A stretch of 64,000 nt of DNA from assembly GCA_024663395.1 (NCBI GenBank), contig JANFAH010000001.1, positions 4,216,001-4,280,000 of the forward strand, given 5' to 3'. Made by a program: the position numbers and the translations under genes. Positions 12,125 to 23,020 of the stretch are shown one piece after another. Positions within the stretch are counted from its first letter, which is position 1, and each line of letters starts with the position of its first letter. The stretch is from Pisolithus tinctorius (taxonomy: Eukaryota > Basidiomycota > Agaricomycetes > Boletales > Pisolithaceae). The notes beneath the pieces were generated by a model, which ran no database searches, was not told the DNA's origin, and was given only the letters and a program-made list of their open reading frames with translations.

Positions 12125-12401
12125 GGGTTGACTTATTCACACACCCAATGGGTAGACAAGGGGTTAAAAGTAGAAGTCCTCCGGTAGTTCTATGAAGGTT
12201 ATGTTCACAGTCGCGCTGTAGAGTTGCTTTAGAAGGGGAGACGCAATGTAAGATCTGCGCAGCTATTACAGGCTACTACTCACTCGAAGTTAGCTGTGTA
12301 ATTCCCACGTCTTTGTAAGTTATCACTAGGTCCGAAGGTGGGACTCGAACGGCTCGAGAGGGATCCCAAGTCTCCTCCGCCCACCTACCTTAGACAGTTC
12401 T

Positions 12402-13846
12402 AAATGCTGTCCTCTATCGCAAGAAAGCGGGTTGCGTCTTGCAGTGGCCGCACAGTGGTCAGGCTATTCAATTTCTCGACGGCAGGGAAGAGGTAAGTGC
12501 GTATACCGGCACGCCGGACTATTCTGATGTGATTCCGTAGCCCTACAGGTCAGGCTCCTATGTTTCTGTGTCTGACGTTGTATATTTGATGGATTAACAG
12601 CCGTCGTCATGTTGAATATGGGTGGCCCATCCACAGTGCGTCGCTCTAATTTGATAGATACTTTCATGGAATAGAAGTCTCTTCCTCTTCAGGTACCAGA
12701 GACCTATGACTTCCTTCGAAATCTGTTCATGGATGGGGATTTGATTCCTCTGCCCTTTCAACGTGTTCTCGCGCCACTTATTGCAAAGCGACGAACACCA
12801 CAGATTGAGAAGCAATACGTTGACATCGGTGGTGGGTCTCCGATCCTCCGGTACACAGATTACCAAGGCGCGGCAATGTGTGCATTGTTGGACGAACTAC
12901 ATCCGGAGACTGCGCCGCACAAACACTACGTGGCGTTTCGGTACGCGAACCCACTAACACAGGAGACAGCAAGAAGAATGAGGGAAGATGGTATAAAAAG
13001 GGCCATAGCCTTCACACAGTATCCCCAGTACAGCTGCAGCACAACTGGTAGCAGCCTCAACGAGCTGTTCAGACGAGGAAGGGCAGGGGAGATGGGGGAA
13101 GTCGAATGGAGTGTGATTGACCGCTGGGGAACTCACCCAGGGTTCATCAAGGTTAGATGGAGAACCTTGTTTTTCATGACTGCGTGGTTGAGTCTCTGTG
13201 AATGCAGGCTGTCACACAGAATGTCGAAGCTGCCCTGTCCAAGTTTGAGCCCTCAAGTCGTTCCGACGTTGTTCTGCTGTTCTCTGCACACTCACTCCCC
13301 ATGTCGGTGGTAAACCGGGGGGATCCATACGTCCTTGAGGTTGCCGCTTCAGTGAACGCCGTCATGGATCAATTAGGGCACTCTAACCCTTATCGGTTGG
13401 TCTGGCAATCGCAGGTAGGACCATCTGCCTGGCTGGGTATGCAAACCGGCGAGGCCATCAAAGGGCTAGCACGTCTAGGCAAAAAGCAAGTGATATTAGT
13501 GCCGATCGCCTTTACAAGCGATCATATCGAGACCCTTTACGAGCTTGATATGGAATACATAAAGGAGGGGAAGGAAGTGAGAACGCTTTCTCTCTCATTT
13601 GTGTTTGTCTTCTAACTCGGGTTTCATCATATCACGTAGCTCGGCATGGAAATACGCCGTTCAGAATCCCTCAACGAGTCGCCCGTTTTTATCCGGGCCC
13701 TTGCCGACATCGTGTCACAACACCTCAGCGATTTTTCCTCGGGGAAGATCGATCCGACGAGTGTGCAAATGGGCCTTCGCTGCCCCGGTTGCAAATCTGC
13801 TACATGCGGTCAACAAAAGCACTGGTTCGCTCGAGGTGGACGATAA
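12402..13846 (+). CDS. HEM15: Ferrochelatase
   Basis: The enzyme inserts Fe2+ into protoporphyrin IX, the last step of haem synthesis, at the matrix face of the inner mitochondrial membrane. An ATG at 12402 opens an Arg/Ser-rich presequence ([16 protein letters not shown]). After one or two small introns the mature start 'VVMLNMGGP' appears near 12610. Family signatures follow: '[19 protein letters not shown]' near 13000-13050; '[10 protein letters not shown]' (catalytic His) near 13270-13300; '[14 protein letters not shown]' (conserved Glu) near 13520. The C-terminus carries C-x2-C-x4-C at 13781-13807, matching the human [2Fe-2S] ligands; the fourth human ligand corresponds to the Cys in 'YSCSTT' (13035-13037). 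S. cerevisiae lacks these. The tiny exon between 12540 and 12560 is uncertain. Confidence 0.95.
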
Positions 13847-13977
13847 GAGGAGGGGTGTGCTATTACATAATGCTAATCGGGTCCCTTGTGCTGACTAAGC
13901 GTCGTAGAGTAATGAGTGGGCGCTATTTACGCATATTTAGATCGTGAAGATGAAGATGGCACAACATGATAATTTAG

Positions 13978-15830
13978 ATGTCTGCCTCCATCGTCGTCTC
14001 AGCTCCTGGGAAGGCCCTCCTGGCCGGTGGGTATCTGGTGTTGGATCCAGCATATTCTGGGCTGGTAATCTCAGTGTCGTCTCGCTTCTACACCGTTATC
14101 CGTGATGGGGGTCCTTCCGTTGGTCCGAATGAGATCTGCGTGCGATCGCCTCAGTTTATTGATGCTACGTGGAAGTACACTGTGACCCTCAAGAATGATG
14201 AAGTCCTTGTTTGCGAATCCTTGGACAGGTACGATATGACCGATTCTAGCAAAACCCTAGATGATTTAAATACAGGACTAGTTCTTCCAATCGGAATAGG
14301 TTCGTTCATTGCGCATTGCAACTCACCTTGAAATTGGCGTCGGAAGGCAATCCAAGAGCATTCGCGGAACTTCTCTCCCATGGCCTTGATATTGCTGCCA
14401 TAGCCGATAACGATTTTTACACACAGAAGGTGAAAAACGTTGTGCCACGATGTACTTCGTGGCCTGATTATCACCCCACAGCGGGACCCCGGAGAACCAC
14501 GACCGTCAATTGCATCACTATCTGAGATGCCCCCATTTTGTCCGCTGAATGTCACGCTATCAGACGTCCAGAAGACTGGTATGGGCTCGTCCGCAGCACT
14601 CATCACTTCCATCGTATCAGCGCTTCTGCTCAAATTCGGCGTAATATCCAAGGAGGGGTTTGCGAGGCGCGACAGCGGCGACCGTGTATTGGCGCACAAC
14701 ATTGCCCAGTTAGTCCACTGCCTTGCGCAAGGTAAGGTGGGCAGCGGGTTCGATGTCTCTGCAGCTGTTTTCGGAAGTCACGTATACACGAGGTTCGATC
14801 CCAGAGTATTGGCACCCTTGATGGACGTAACAGAGGACATTTCAAATGTGTGATTTCAAACCCCAATTCTTTTGTAATTGAGAACTGATGCCTCGTATAG
14901 TTCGCGCGCATACCATTGCGGCCCGTCCTAGATCCAGGCGCAGCAGTTGACCACAACAAACCTACTTGGAACTCGAAAGTGGTACCCTTCCAGCTGCCGC
15001 CATTAGTGAGGCTTGTACTTGCAGATGTTGCCGGTGGAAGCAGCACGCCTTCTTTGGTAAAGAAAGTCAATGAGTGGCGTTCGAAGAACACCGAAGATGG
15101 TACCAACACTACTTCTCCTCTTGATTTTGCTCACCAGTTTTTTTTTGCTTAGCAAGGCGGCTGTGGACCAGCATCGATCTTTCGAACAAGAATATGGTAG
15201 ATAGCCTCCGCGAGCTTTCTTCTTTGTACAAGGCAGACACAGAAGCATACGAAGCAGCAGTCCAGAGCCTCACCTTCCTGCCGCCCTCCCAGTGGGTGGA
15301 GGCGGAAACATCAGAGGCGCAAAGAACGGTGACTCAAGCTTTCTATAGGGTTTATCAAGCTGGCCAGGTACGTTGAGTACTTGTGAAAACCGAGGTGCAT
15401 ACTGAATCCTACAGACCACCCGTTTTCTTATGCGAAAAATGGGCGAAAATGCAGGCGTGCACATCGAACCCCCCACCCAGACCGCGCTTCTGGACGAGTC
15501 AGTAGCACAAGCAGGGGTTATCGCTGGTGGGGTGCCAGGTGGTACGTGTCTCTCCACTTCGGGGTTATTCCCGTCGACTAATACCTACCAGCTGGCGGTG
15601 ATGACGCCATATGGGTCCTGGTGCTCGAGTCAGGGGATGCGTTGGAAACCCCCCTACATCGCGTCGAGCAAGTCTGGCGCAAGTTCAAGCAACGCACAGT
15701 TAGCCCGCTCTTGGCGACGCAGAGCATGGAGATAGGTGCGCGTGTCGAAGAGCTGGCTGGCATACGCGGGCTCGAAAGAGTTATCACGACGGATGATTAC
15801 GCGAGGAAGAGTCCAACCAATTTATTCTAG
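13978..15830 (+). CDS. ERG8: Phosphomevalonate kinase
   Basis: GHMP-family kinase that phosphorylates 5-phosphomevalonate in the mevalonate (ergosterol) pathway. The ATG at 13978 gives 'SIVVSAPGKALLAGGYLVL', the usual start. An intron at 14229-14275 restores 'NRFVHCALQLTLKLASE'. 'LIITPQRDPGEPRPS' and the ATP-binding GHMP motif 'TGMGSSAALITS' (about 14577-14610) follow. Then come 'AQGKVGSGFDVSAAVFGS' (catalytic region), and C-terminal 'SVAQAGVIAGGVPGAGGDD', the third GHMP motif, split by an intron near 15540-15590. The protein ends 'DDYARKSPTNLF'. All expected blocks are present in order, so the gene looks intact. It lies 131 bp downstream of the ferrochelatase, on the same strand, with no sign of co-transcription. 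Confidence 0.95.
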
Positions 15831-15851
15831 ATCGACACACGGGTATGCACA

Positions 15852-18043
15852 TTATACACATATCTTGGCTTCCCCCTCCCGTGTCCACGCCTTTCCCAGG
15901 GCAAGGAATAGAGAGACTACCATAACAACGAGCCCAAATGCGAAGCAAGTTGCGGCTGGAAGCTTACTCCGAGAGTACCACGGTAAAGACGGGTTTGCCA
16001 GCTTCAGGTAACATGCAGCTGGAAAAATAAAAGCCAGGGCTGTGGCCGAAACACCGCCTGTGATCTCCAAAGTAACGCCGAGGTCACAGGTGATAAGAGA
16101 AACTACGAGTTCTTTCAGCTCACGAGGACAAAAAAGTCGGAACGGAGTTAAACGCTTACGGAACATGGATGAAATTATGATTGTCGTTGTGAAGAACAAA
16201 TGACGTTGTGGATTGAAGGATTCGTGTGAAAAGAAATACTGTTCGATAACCTGTGGAAGCTCAGTGTGCTATCCAAAAGAAGCACGGAACGCAGCCACCT
16301 CTCTGCACACGAAGAGCTCCAAAGGGAGTGTGGTGAACATATTTAAGCCGAAACAAAAGCGGGCTACGTTGATCAGGGTATTGTTCTAGAAGTTCATTTG
16401 TCAGTACCATGCATCTCATGATATTCGCCCTGTCTTGGCTCACCGCCGGGAAGTTGTTCAATACATTTCCCTGGGTTTTATCCGTGAAATTCCAGAAAGC
16501 AGAAATTGCGAGGGTGCAACAAGCTACTAGTGAAATAGCTGTCGAGAAATGGGTGACCTGCGCAAAGCGATCCAAGGTAGGTTTTCGAAGACTACCGTAA
16601 ATTAGCAGAGAATTGTGGTGACAAACGAACGCGAAGCTGATGACACCAATAGCCGGAAATACACCGGGACCAAGGATCGTAAACCGGGCCGACGGGTCAC
16701 CTTTTAGTTCCTGGGGTGCATGCGGGCCTTCGATGAGAACGGAAGCGATTATGACTAGCATACTGAGAAGCGCCAGGCCCGACGCTCGGGACAGTTTGTG
16801 GATATCACGGTATAGGGATAGCGGGTACGACACGCAGAGAGTGCACAGTGTTATGATAACTTGCCGGTTTGTAAATATCGAGAGTACGGGTATCTTGTAC
16901 AACGTCGGAAATGCTGAACGGATGACGTGGGGTATTGTGTCTCCTGTTTAAAACGTCAGATTTACTGGGGTCATGAGAGGCATCCATATATAACTACCAC
17001 AGACCAATGATGATCCCAAAAGCGCACATGCCTGTGAAACGACGATAAGTCTCCGTAACAGTGCTACATGTATCCGTTTGACTTACCCCCAAAAGCAAAT
17101 GTAAACTGAAATAATGATACAGCAGCGCGACCACTTGGACCAAAGCAATTGTGCATGATTTCGATGTACGAGTTTCCTCCACTCAACTTCGCGTTCAATA
17201 CGACGAGACGAACGGTCCAGTCTGTGACACCACATAGAATGACTAGCAAAATAACTCCACAGAGAAAGCCTGCTTGACTGATTGCATATGGTAAACCTGA
17301 CGTTGTTGTATGGACACCTTGCTAAGCATAGAGTCAAATATGACAAGCACACACCAATTATACCTGGCAGAAGTAATGAGAGCACGCACTCCCAAAAAAA
17401 AAGTAGTCTCACCAGCCCCGAGGATTGAATTAGCCATATTCGCCACGGAGTCGAACATATTTCCGCCGGCGTGCTGTTTAGCGGCCATCTCTTCTATGTC
17501 GACAGGACTTGTTAAGGATTCTTCGCGAGCCGCAGGTTCGTACATAGGTATTATGGTGTCTGGTGTTCTTCGCGCTCCTTGAGGGTCCATGAGGCCAGTA
17601 AGGAGAGGAATGGGCCGTTGCCTTGACCGTCGAGGCCGTGGAGACGTCGAGCGGGCTCGATCGGAACCCGATTCTTCCAGAGTGGACTCATCAAAGTCAT
17701 CTGAGTCAAGCTCAAACTCTGCGCAAGCAGTCCTGAGGCGAGCTGAACTAGGCCCGTAAACGTACGCACCGGCCTCTCTGCTCCGCATGGTTGACCTCAA
17801 CGGCGGTCCAATAACCTGTGCTTCCTCCTCGAACCTGACAGTGGGCCTTGGAAAATTCGAATAGGGCGCAGAAGAACTGGACTCGTCCCCGCTGTCCTCG
17901 ACATCTTGCGCGGAAAACAGTAGCTGTGCTCGGTCTCCGTGGTGAACAACAAGATCCTCGCCATTCCCTTCGAGCAAGGGCTGTCTCACGTCGCCGTCCA
18001 CCCCAGAGATCCGTTCTTCCTGTCTCTTTTTCTGTGAAAACAT
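15852..18043 (-). CDS. Vacuolar-type amino acid transporter (AVT/SLC38 family)
   Basis: The ATG at 18043 (MFSQKKRQEERISG) starts a hydrophilic N-terminus of about 200 residues, rich in acidic residues and Ser, which ends in 'GGNMFDSVANMANSILGAG', the hallmark first membrane helix of the AAAP family. Further membrane exons run through 'DWTVRLVVLNAKLSGGNSY', 'AAVSLFQFTFAFGG', 'VSYPLSLYRDIHKL', 'FPAIGVISFAFVCHHNSL' and 'GVSATALAFIFPAACYLKL', ending at 15852. The 'SFAFVCHHN' and 'YPLSLYRD' blocks are typical of yeast Avt2/Avt5-7 and mammalian SLC38 proteins. About ten or eleven spans are expected. Likely substrates are neutral amino acids moved with protons across the vacuole membrane; which AVT subgroup is uncertain. 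It faces the lyase gene across a 337-bp divergent spacer. Confidence 0.86.
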
Positions 18044-18380
18044 GATTAGCAAAAATCCATCAGCTGTTTCGCAAACGTGGTTGTTTCTGCGATGACCCGT
18101 CCATGTCAGGCGTGATATTTCAACACGTGACCCAGACGCGCCTCTTCATACAATGCTCCTCATCCTCAAGCTAAGCGAGGTAAAGCGTTGGGGGATCGGG
18201 ACACGGTATCGCCGGGATAGGGTGTTTGGCCCGAGTCCCTCCATTTAGGGGCCATCTTGAGGAGGTGAACGATATTCACTCCGCATCCGCGCCACTTCCG
18301 TTCTCCCTGTCTCGACCGTGGCCTCCATAAAACGTACTTGGTCACCTTTCAATATCTTGGCTTTATACCGCGTACAGGCA
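18044..18380. promoter_or_regulatory. Divergent spacer between transporter and lyase genes
   Basis: 337 bp lie between two divergent start codons. The sequence just before 18381 reads GTACAG, a possible splice acceptor, so an upstream exon of the lyase gene (for example carrying a signal peptide) may lie here. A short ATG frame at about 18152 is one candidate. No transcription-factor site was recognised. Confidence 0.4.
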
Positions 18381-19625
18381 ATGGCATCTCAGACCGTCTC
18401 ACCGGCTGCCATTGCTACGCAATACTCCCTCACGACCAGTACCTCTCTTCCATTTCCTACTGCAACTCTGACATCCCAAGGTGCCCTGTCATTTATAACA
18501 TCGCAGTGGTCTCTCTCCAACGGCAACATCTCTTGGGGACAGAGTGACCTTGCGTTCGTCAGCGACCCTTTCCCAAATAATCCCGTACCCGGCTCTACTA
18601 GCTCGAGTCCTGTCCTGCAGATAACTTACCCGGCAGGAAGCTACTCAGGCGGCACTGGCGGGGCGCAGTGGTACACACAATGGAATACTTCTAATGGGTC
18701 TACATTTAACAGCATGTTGTTGTCATATGAACTCGCATTTGACTCGGATTTCGACTGGTCGAAAGGTGGGAAGCTGCCAGGATTGAGAGGCGGTCCAAAC
18801 ACCACCAGCTGCTCAGGTGGTAGTCAACCAACGGGAAATGATTGCTTTAGCACTCGATTGATGTGGAGGAGATGGGGCGCGGGTGAAGGTACAGGGCCTG
18901 TGATTTGACTGAGCGCTTATGTATGACTGACACGGTGTTCCAGTGTATGCGTACATGCTGGAACCGAATGATCTGTGTTCGCAAGACAACATCATACGTA
19001 ATTACGGCTACGGGATAAGTATTGGCCGTGAATCGGTTTATTTCGCGACGGGACAGTGAGATCTACTCCCAAGGCAGCCACCTTGCCGTTCTGCTAACAG
19101 ACTGCATTCCCAGGTGGATGCGTATAACTCTGCTCGTCCAAATGAACGATCCTCCCGATGTTGCCAATGGGAACGTCGTCGCTTAGCAAGTGGAACTACT
19201 TGTTCTTCTCCCCATCTATTGATTGTTAGATGTAGCTTCGATGGATATCCAACAATATCGCAACAAGGTTTGCAATTCAGAAGCGGAAGTGCTGTCAACA
19301 TCGGCGGGTTATATTTCTCGTTAGTCATTCAGTCATCTACGCTTGACCGAATCTTGATTTCATGATACTAGGACATTTTTCGGCGGTAAGAGCAATTTTT
19401 TTGTTTCACCCATGACATGTTAAACTCTTCCCCCAAGGCTCAGACGATACTTGGGCAACTTCAGAAACAGTGAACACTTACTATCGCAACTTCGAGTTGT
19501 ATGGTAGCTCGTTGCCATCGAACCTTACAGGGCAGAAAGTTAGTAGTGCCATGGCGTGTCCTGTCGGTTTAACTCCCACTGTAATCCTAATCGCTTGGGT
19601 TGCTTTCGCATTGCATCTCAGCTAG
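18381..19625 (+). CDS. Polysaccharide lyase family 14-like protein, probably GPI-anchored
   Basis: The first exon (ATG 18381) encodes a Ser/Thr-rich start, then 'SMLLSYELAFDSDFDW' and 'GGKLPGLRGG', the signature I associate with PL14 (alginate/glucuronan lyase) beta-jelly-roll proteins. Short introns link 'VYAYMLEPNDLCSQDNII', 'YGISIGRESVYFATGQ', 'WMRITLLVQMNDPP', 'GGLYFSTFFGGSDDTW' and 'YYRNFELYGSSLP'. The C-terminus is 'SSAMACPVG' followed by about 16 hydrophobic residues and no charged tail, a classic GPI-attachment signal. No signal peptide is visible at 18381, so the real start is probably in an upstream exon. The exon around 19195-19230 is uncertain. The likely role is cleavage of acidic wall or matrix glycans at the cell surface; substrate unknown. 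Confidence 0.75.
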
Positions 19626-19769
19626 TACAGTACCTAAAGCGATGTCATTTGCCATCCGATCGTCATCATGTGTCAAGTAATCTATATTACTAAGCAACTA
19701 TGATATACACGCCCATGTCCGAATCAACTTTTCCGTCCTGTCATCGAACTTTGCGCGAACTCGACGTCC

Positions 19770-21764
19770 ATGACATTCTCAGGTGCACTGGTAAGACGAT
19801 GCCGGAGCCCTTCCTAGAAGCCTATTTTGAACTGATTGCGCCAGACGTTGACTGATCTCAATGATTTCATCACACCTTCCCAAGCGTGTATCAAGCCTGT
19901 CGAGGTGCTAAGCCCTCCGGAGGATGGGAAACAGTCGGGTTCCGCTTTCGTGAGTCTATCGATTTGTTTTGCATATTGCTCGACTTTACGCGCCTGGTAG
20001 ACGGAGATTAAGATCGACTCTGCTGGGTCGTACTACGAAGTGTCTTCCTTGAATCAGGATGCCTCGTCATCCAAGGGTGCGGAGCGCAAACTTCAACAGG
20101 CACAAATTAGTCTCAACGATTGTCTTGCATGCAGGTGAGCCAACTCTATGAGCCCCCGTTCACCAAATAGTCTAACTGCGTGCTGAACTAGTGGTTGCAT
20201 TACTTCGGCCGAATCCGTCCTGATCACACTCCAGTCGCATATCGAGGTACTGAATGTGCTAAGTACCAACCCGCCTCCGTCGTCACCCGATTACAGGTTC
20301 CCGGTGATCTCTATTGCCCCACAGAGCCTCGCCTCGCTCGCAGCTACCGTCTCCTCAACGTCTCGCTTCCCCATATCACTCTTGCAGATCTTGCGACGCG
20401 TGCAAGTGTTTTGTACAGGAGTGTTGGGTTTCGAGCGAGTGTATGATACTAGCTTTGCTCGTCACATTGCGTTGCTCGAGCATACACGAGAATTCTGGGA
20501 GCGGAAACGCGATGAAGGCGAAGCAAGGCTGCCCATGTTGGCAAGTGCGTGTCCAGGGTGGGTGTGTTATGCTGAGAAGACCCATGCGGAGATGCTCCCA
20601 TTTATCGCAAGAGGGAAGAGCCCACAACAGGTCATGGGTACCCTTATAAAGTCGTGGTTGGGTGGCATATGGGGGAAACGGTGCGTACCAGCCGTGTTGG
20701 TGTGTTTGGCGGTGTTCCCATAATTTTCCTTAAGACCTGATCAGATATACCACGTTGCCGTGATGCCATGCTACGACAAGAAACTAGAAGCCTCACGGCA
20801 GGATTTTTACGACGAGATACATTCCACGCGAGACGTTGACTGTGTCATCACCACTGGGGAGCTCGAACTTTTGATGCGTGAGAAAGGTTGGGACCTCTCA
20901 GTTCCCGTCGAGAATGAGACCACTCCACGGCATCCCACTTTATCCGGGTCAGACTCGCGGCAGGAACCTGTTTTGCCCGAGCTCATCCAACATCCCGGGA
21001 CCAGCTCGGGCTCCTATCTCCACACGCTGATATCTGCGGTAACTCGTATGCTGCCAGATCCTCTTGAGACTAGCGTAAGGGCGATCCGGTCGTCTGATTA
21101 CGAGGAGTATGTGCTTCGGAACCAGCGAACGGGTGAAGTTGTTTTCAAGGGCGCAAAATGCTACGGGTTTCGCAACCTACAGAATGTAGTACGGAAAGTT
21201 GGGAAGGAGACTGGGGTGCAAATTGGGAGGGGTGCCGCTGGTCGTATTGCTGGGGCTGTGAGGGCGCGGACTCGGAAAATAGGTGCAGGTGGGGAGACTG
21301 AATTAAAGGGGTACGACTATGTTGAGGTGATGGCGTGTCCAGGTGGGTGTGTTAGTGGAGGTGGTCAGCTTCGACCCATTGCGCAAGCGTCGCAGAGGCA
21401 GGTGGATGAGGAAGGGTACCCTCGGAATTGGGGGGACAGCGGTGTGCGGGTGGAGAGCGGCGGACCCCAGGACACCATTGCGGGACCGAAGTGGGGCAAC
21501 AAGGAATGGACAAAAGAGGTGGAGAAAGCATATTGGCACGATCTACCCACGCCGCCGCCGTCGCCGACATCAGACTTACTGCCGGAGGTGGACCAACTCG
21601 CCATTCGCGTTAAGGTGGAACTATGTCGACCGCAAGACTCTGCCAGTCAGACTGATTGGTCATCTCCGATGGATGCAGAGGCTGAGCGTCGTCGGCGAGA
21701 ACTCCTTCGAACTCGGTATCGAGCGGTCGAAAGTGATACAGTGGGTCTCACCGTGAAGTGGTAG
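19770..21764 (+). CDS. NAR1: Cytosolic Fe-S cluster assembly factor Nar1
   Basis: Iron-only-hydrogenase-like protein of the CIA machinery. It hands [4Fe-4S] clusters to cytosolic and nuclear apoproteins with Cia1. ATG 19770 gives 'MTFSGALTLTDLNDFITP'. The N-terminal cluster ligands are the Cys in 'SQACIKPVEV' and the C-x2-C-x2-C in 'SLNDCLACSGCI'. H-cluster-like ligands are 'LASACPGWVCYAEK', 'HVAVMPCYDKKLEASR' (20752-20800) and 'EVMACPGGCVSGGGQLRP' near 21325-21375. All eight expected cysteines can be found. The protein ends '...TVGLTVKW'. A C-terminal aromatic residue is the known CIA-targeting signal of Nar1 and other clients, so this end looks authentic. The stretch 'ASQRQVDEEGYPRNWG' and the following Pro-rich part are fungal extensions. 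At least five introns. Confidence 0.95.
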
Positions 21765-22024
21765 GACCCTTGATGCAACAGAATGAGCGGATCAAGGCCA
21801 TGCGCTGGTGCTTGCCATTAAGTACATGTGCATGTATCTTTACATGTGTATCATCTGGAATATAGATAGAGATGTTGCGATGGGCACAGGGATAACAAGT
21901 GGAAGGAGCGGAGAAATATGCCAAAAAAAAACAAAAAAAAAGTAGCTCTACGCTAAGTGCGTGATCGATGCAGGCTGACGGGTTGCGGACAGTTGATTTG
22001 AACGGTATGTGAAGAGTCGTTTGG

Positions 22025-22508
22025 CTATCGGAGATGTTGGGAGCCGGGTCCTTTGAACCAATACTGGCAAGAAGGACAGTACTGTGGCGTTGTGAAAGTG
22101 ATTGTCTCCTTGACATCTGGGCCGAAATACTTGGTGGCATTGGGATCAACAGAAAACGCACGGAAGGCGGTGGGCGCGACGCACCCGTTCACAGTGACAA
22201 TCCCCGCAGTCAGGCGAGTGGCGGATAGAATTGGTACAATATCGGCTGTTGCAGTCAATTTTTCTGACCTTGCGTGTCTTTTGCACTTCTTCAGCGACAC
22301 TGCTCCGGGGAACGGAGAAAGGACTGAAGACATACCACGTGGTAGTGCTGCAATGGAGGTTAGTAACGGGGGAAGACGTGCACAGATAGCAAGCGATGCC
22401 CTTACCCCGCAGCCATACTTGGTGCCCTCGCTAAAGAGACAAAGCCATCAATCACGGATGAAGTAGGCCCACCAATAGGAAACAGACGCACGTTTCGAGA
22501 TTACACAT
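22025..22508 (-). CDS. Small cysteine-rich hypothetical protein
   Basis: No long open frame covers this gene; it is read from spliced short exons. ATG at 22508 gives 'MCNLET', an intron (GTGCGT...TTTAG) leads to 'EGTKYGCGHYHV', then after an intron 'QKTRKVRKIDCNSRYC' and 'HSPDCGDCHCER'. A last intron (GTGCGTCG...CCAAG) leads to 'YFGPDVKETITF' and 'YCPSCQYWFKGPGSQ', with the stop at 22025. The regular Cys/His spacing (C-G-H, D-C-x-S-x2-C, H-x3-C-x2-C-x-C, C-x2-C) suggests a zinc-binding fold. I recall similar short proteins as multicopy hypotheticals in Agaricomycetes but cannot name a function. The junction between the second and third exon is unresolved (no ideal donor). Confidence 0.6.
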
Positions 22509-23020
22509 ATAGCCGGCGACGAAAAAGAGAAGACAGGAACAAAGTTGCCTATCCCGGACAGAAGAAGGTTGGTTGCGCGTCTATCGCAGCACGTTGGCTG
22601 AAGTCAAAAAGAAGAAAAAAAGAAATAGGACGATTGGGGGAGAGGTACGAGGTAGGACAGAAAAGGGGGAGGGCGGGGTTGGTGAGTTAGTCAATCGGAC
22701 GAGGGTGGGGGATGTTATATAGCAAGTGCGGGGTGTTAGCAACCGGATGGTCACAGGACCGGACAGGAGCGATCGGGCTGATATATCTCTGGGTGGAAGC
22801 AAATCGCAAAGGGGATAACAAAACGCGTGTCGGTGTGTCTCTCTCAGCCGTTCACTCGATTTCAAAGACACCGGTCCATCGATTACCCAAACGTCAAACT
22901 GGAATTCCTCCACTAAAATCATCTCGGATCTACAACCCCTCCTTTGTTTGCTCTTTGTTTGCACCCACCCTCCCAAACAATGACATACACCACCCCCCGC
23001 CCAGCCCACTCATTGTCCGG
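22509..23020. promoter_or_regulatory. Divergent spacer upstream of the t-SNARE gene
   Basis: A 512-bp stretch between divergent starts. It is purine-rich on the + strand at 22600-22680 (GAAGAAAAAAAG, GGGGGAG runs). I saw no exon or known motif; open frames crossing it run without plausible splice continuity. Confidence 0.4.

Noticed and set aside
12331..12396. tRNA-like sequence on the minus strand (contains GTTCGAGTCC, a T-loop-like stretch, and CTTGGGA, an anticodon-loop-like stretch)
   Set aside because: The acceptor and T stems do not pair properly, the total length would be about 66 nt and the D-arm is missing. It may be a tRNA relic or chance; I cannot call a gene.
7122..18043. Possibility of a metabolic gene cluster around ferrochelatase and phosphomevalonate kinase
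   Set aside because: The genes belong to separate core pathways, are on mixed strands, and no biosynthetic tailoring enzyme, terpene synthase or regulator lies among them.
22581..23009. 142-codon minus-strand frame overlapping the t-SNARE 5' region
   Set aside because: Low-complexity Pro/Arg/Phe content and antisense position to a confident exon; a shadow frame.
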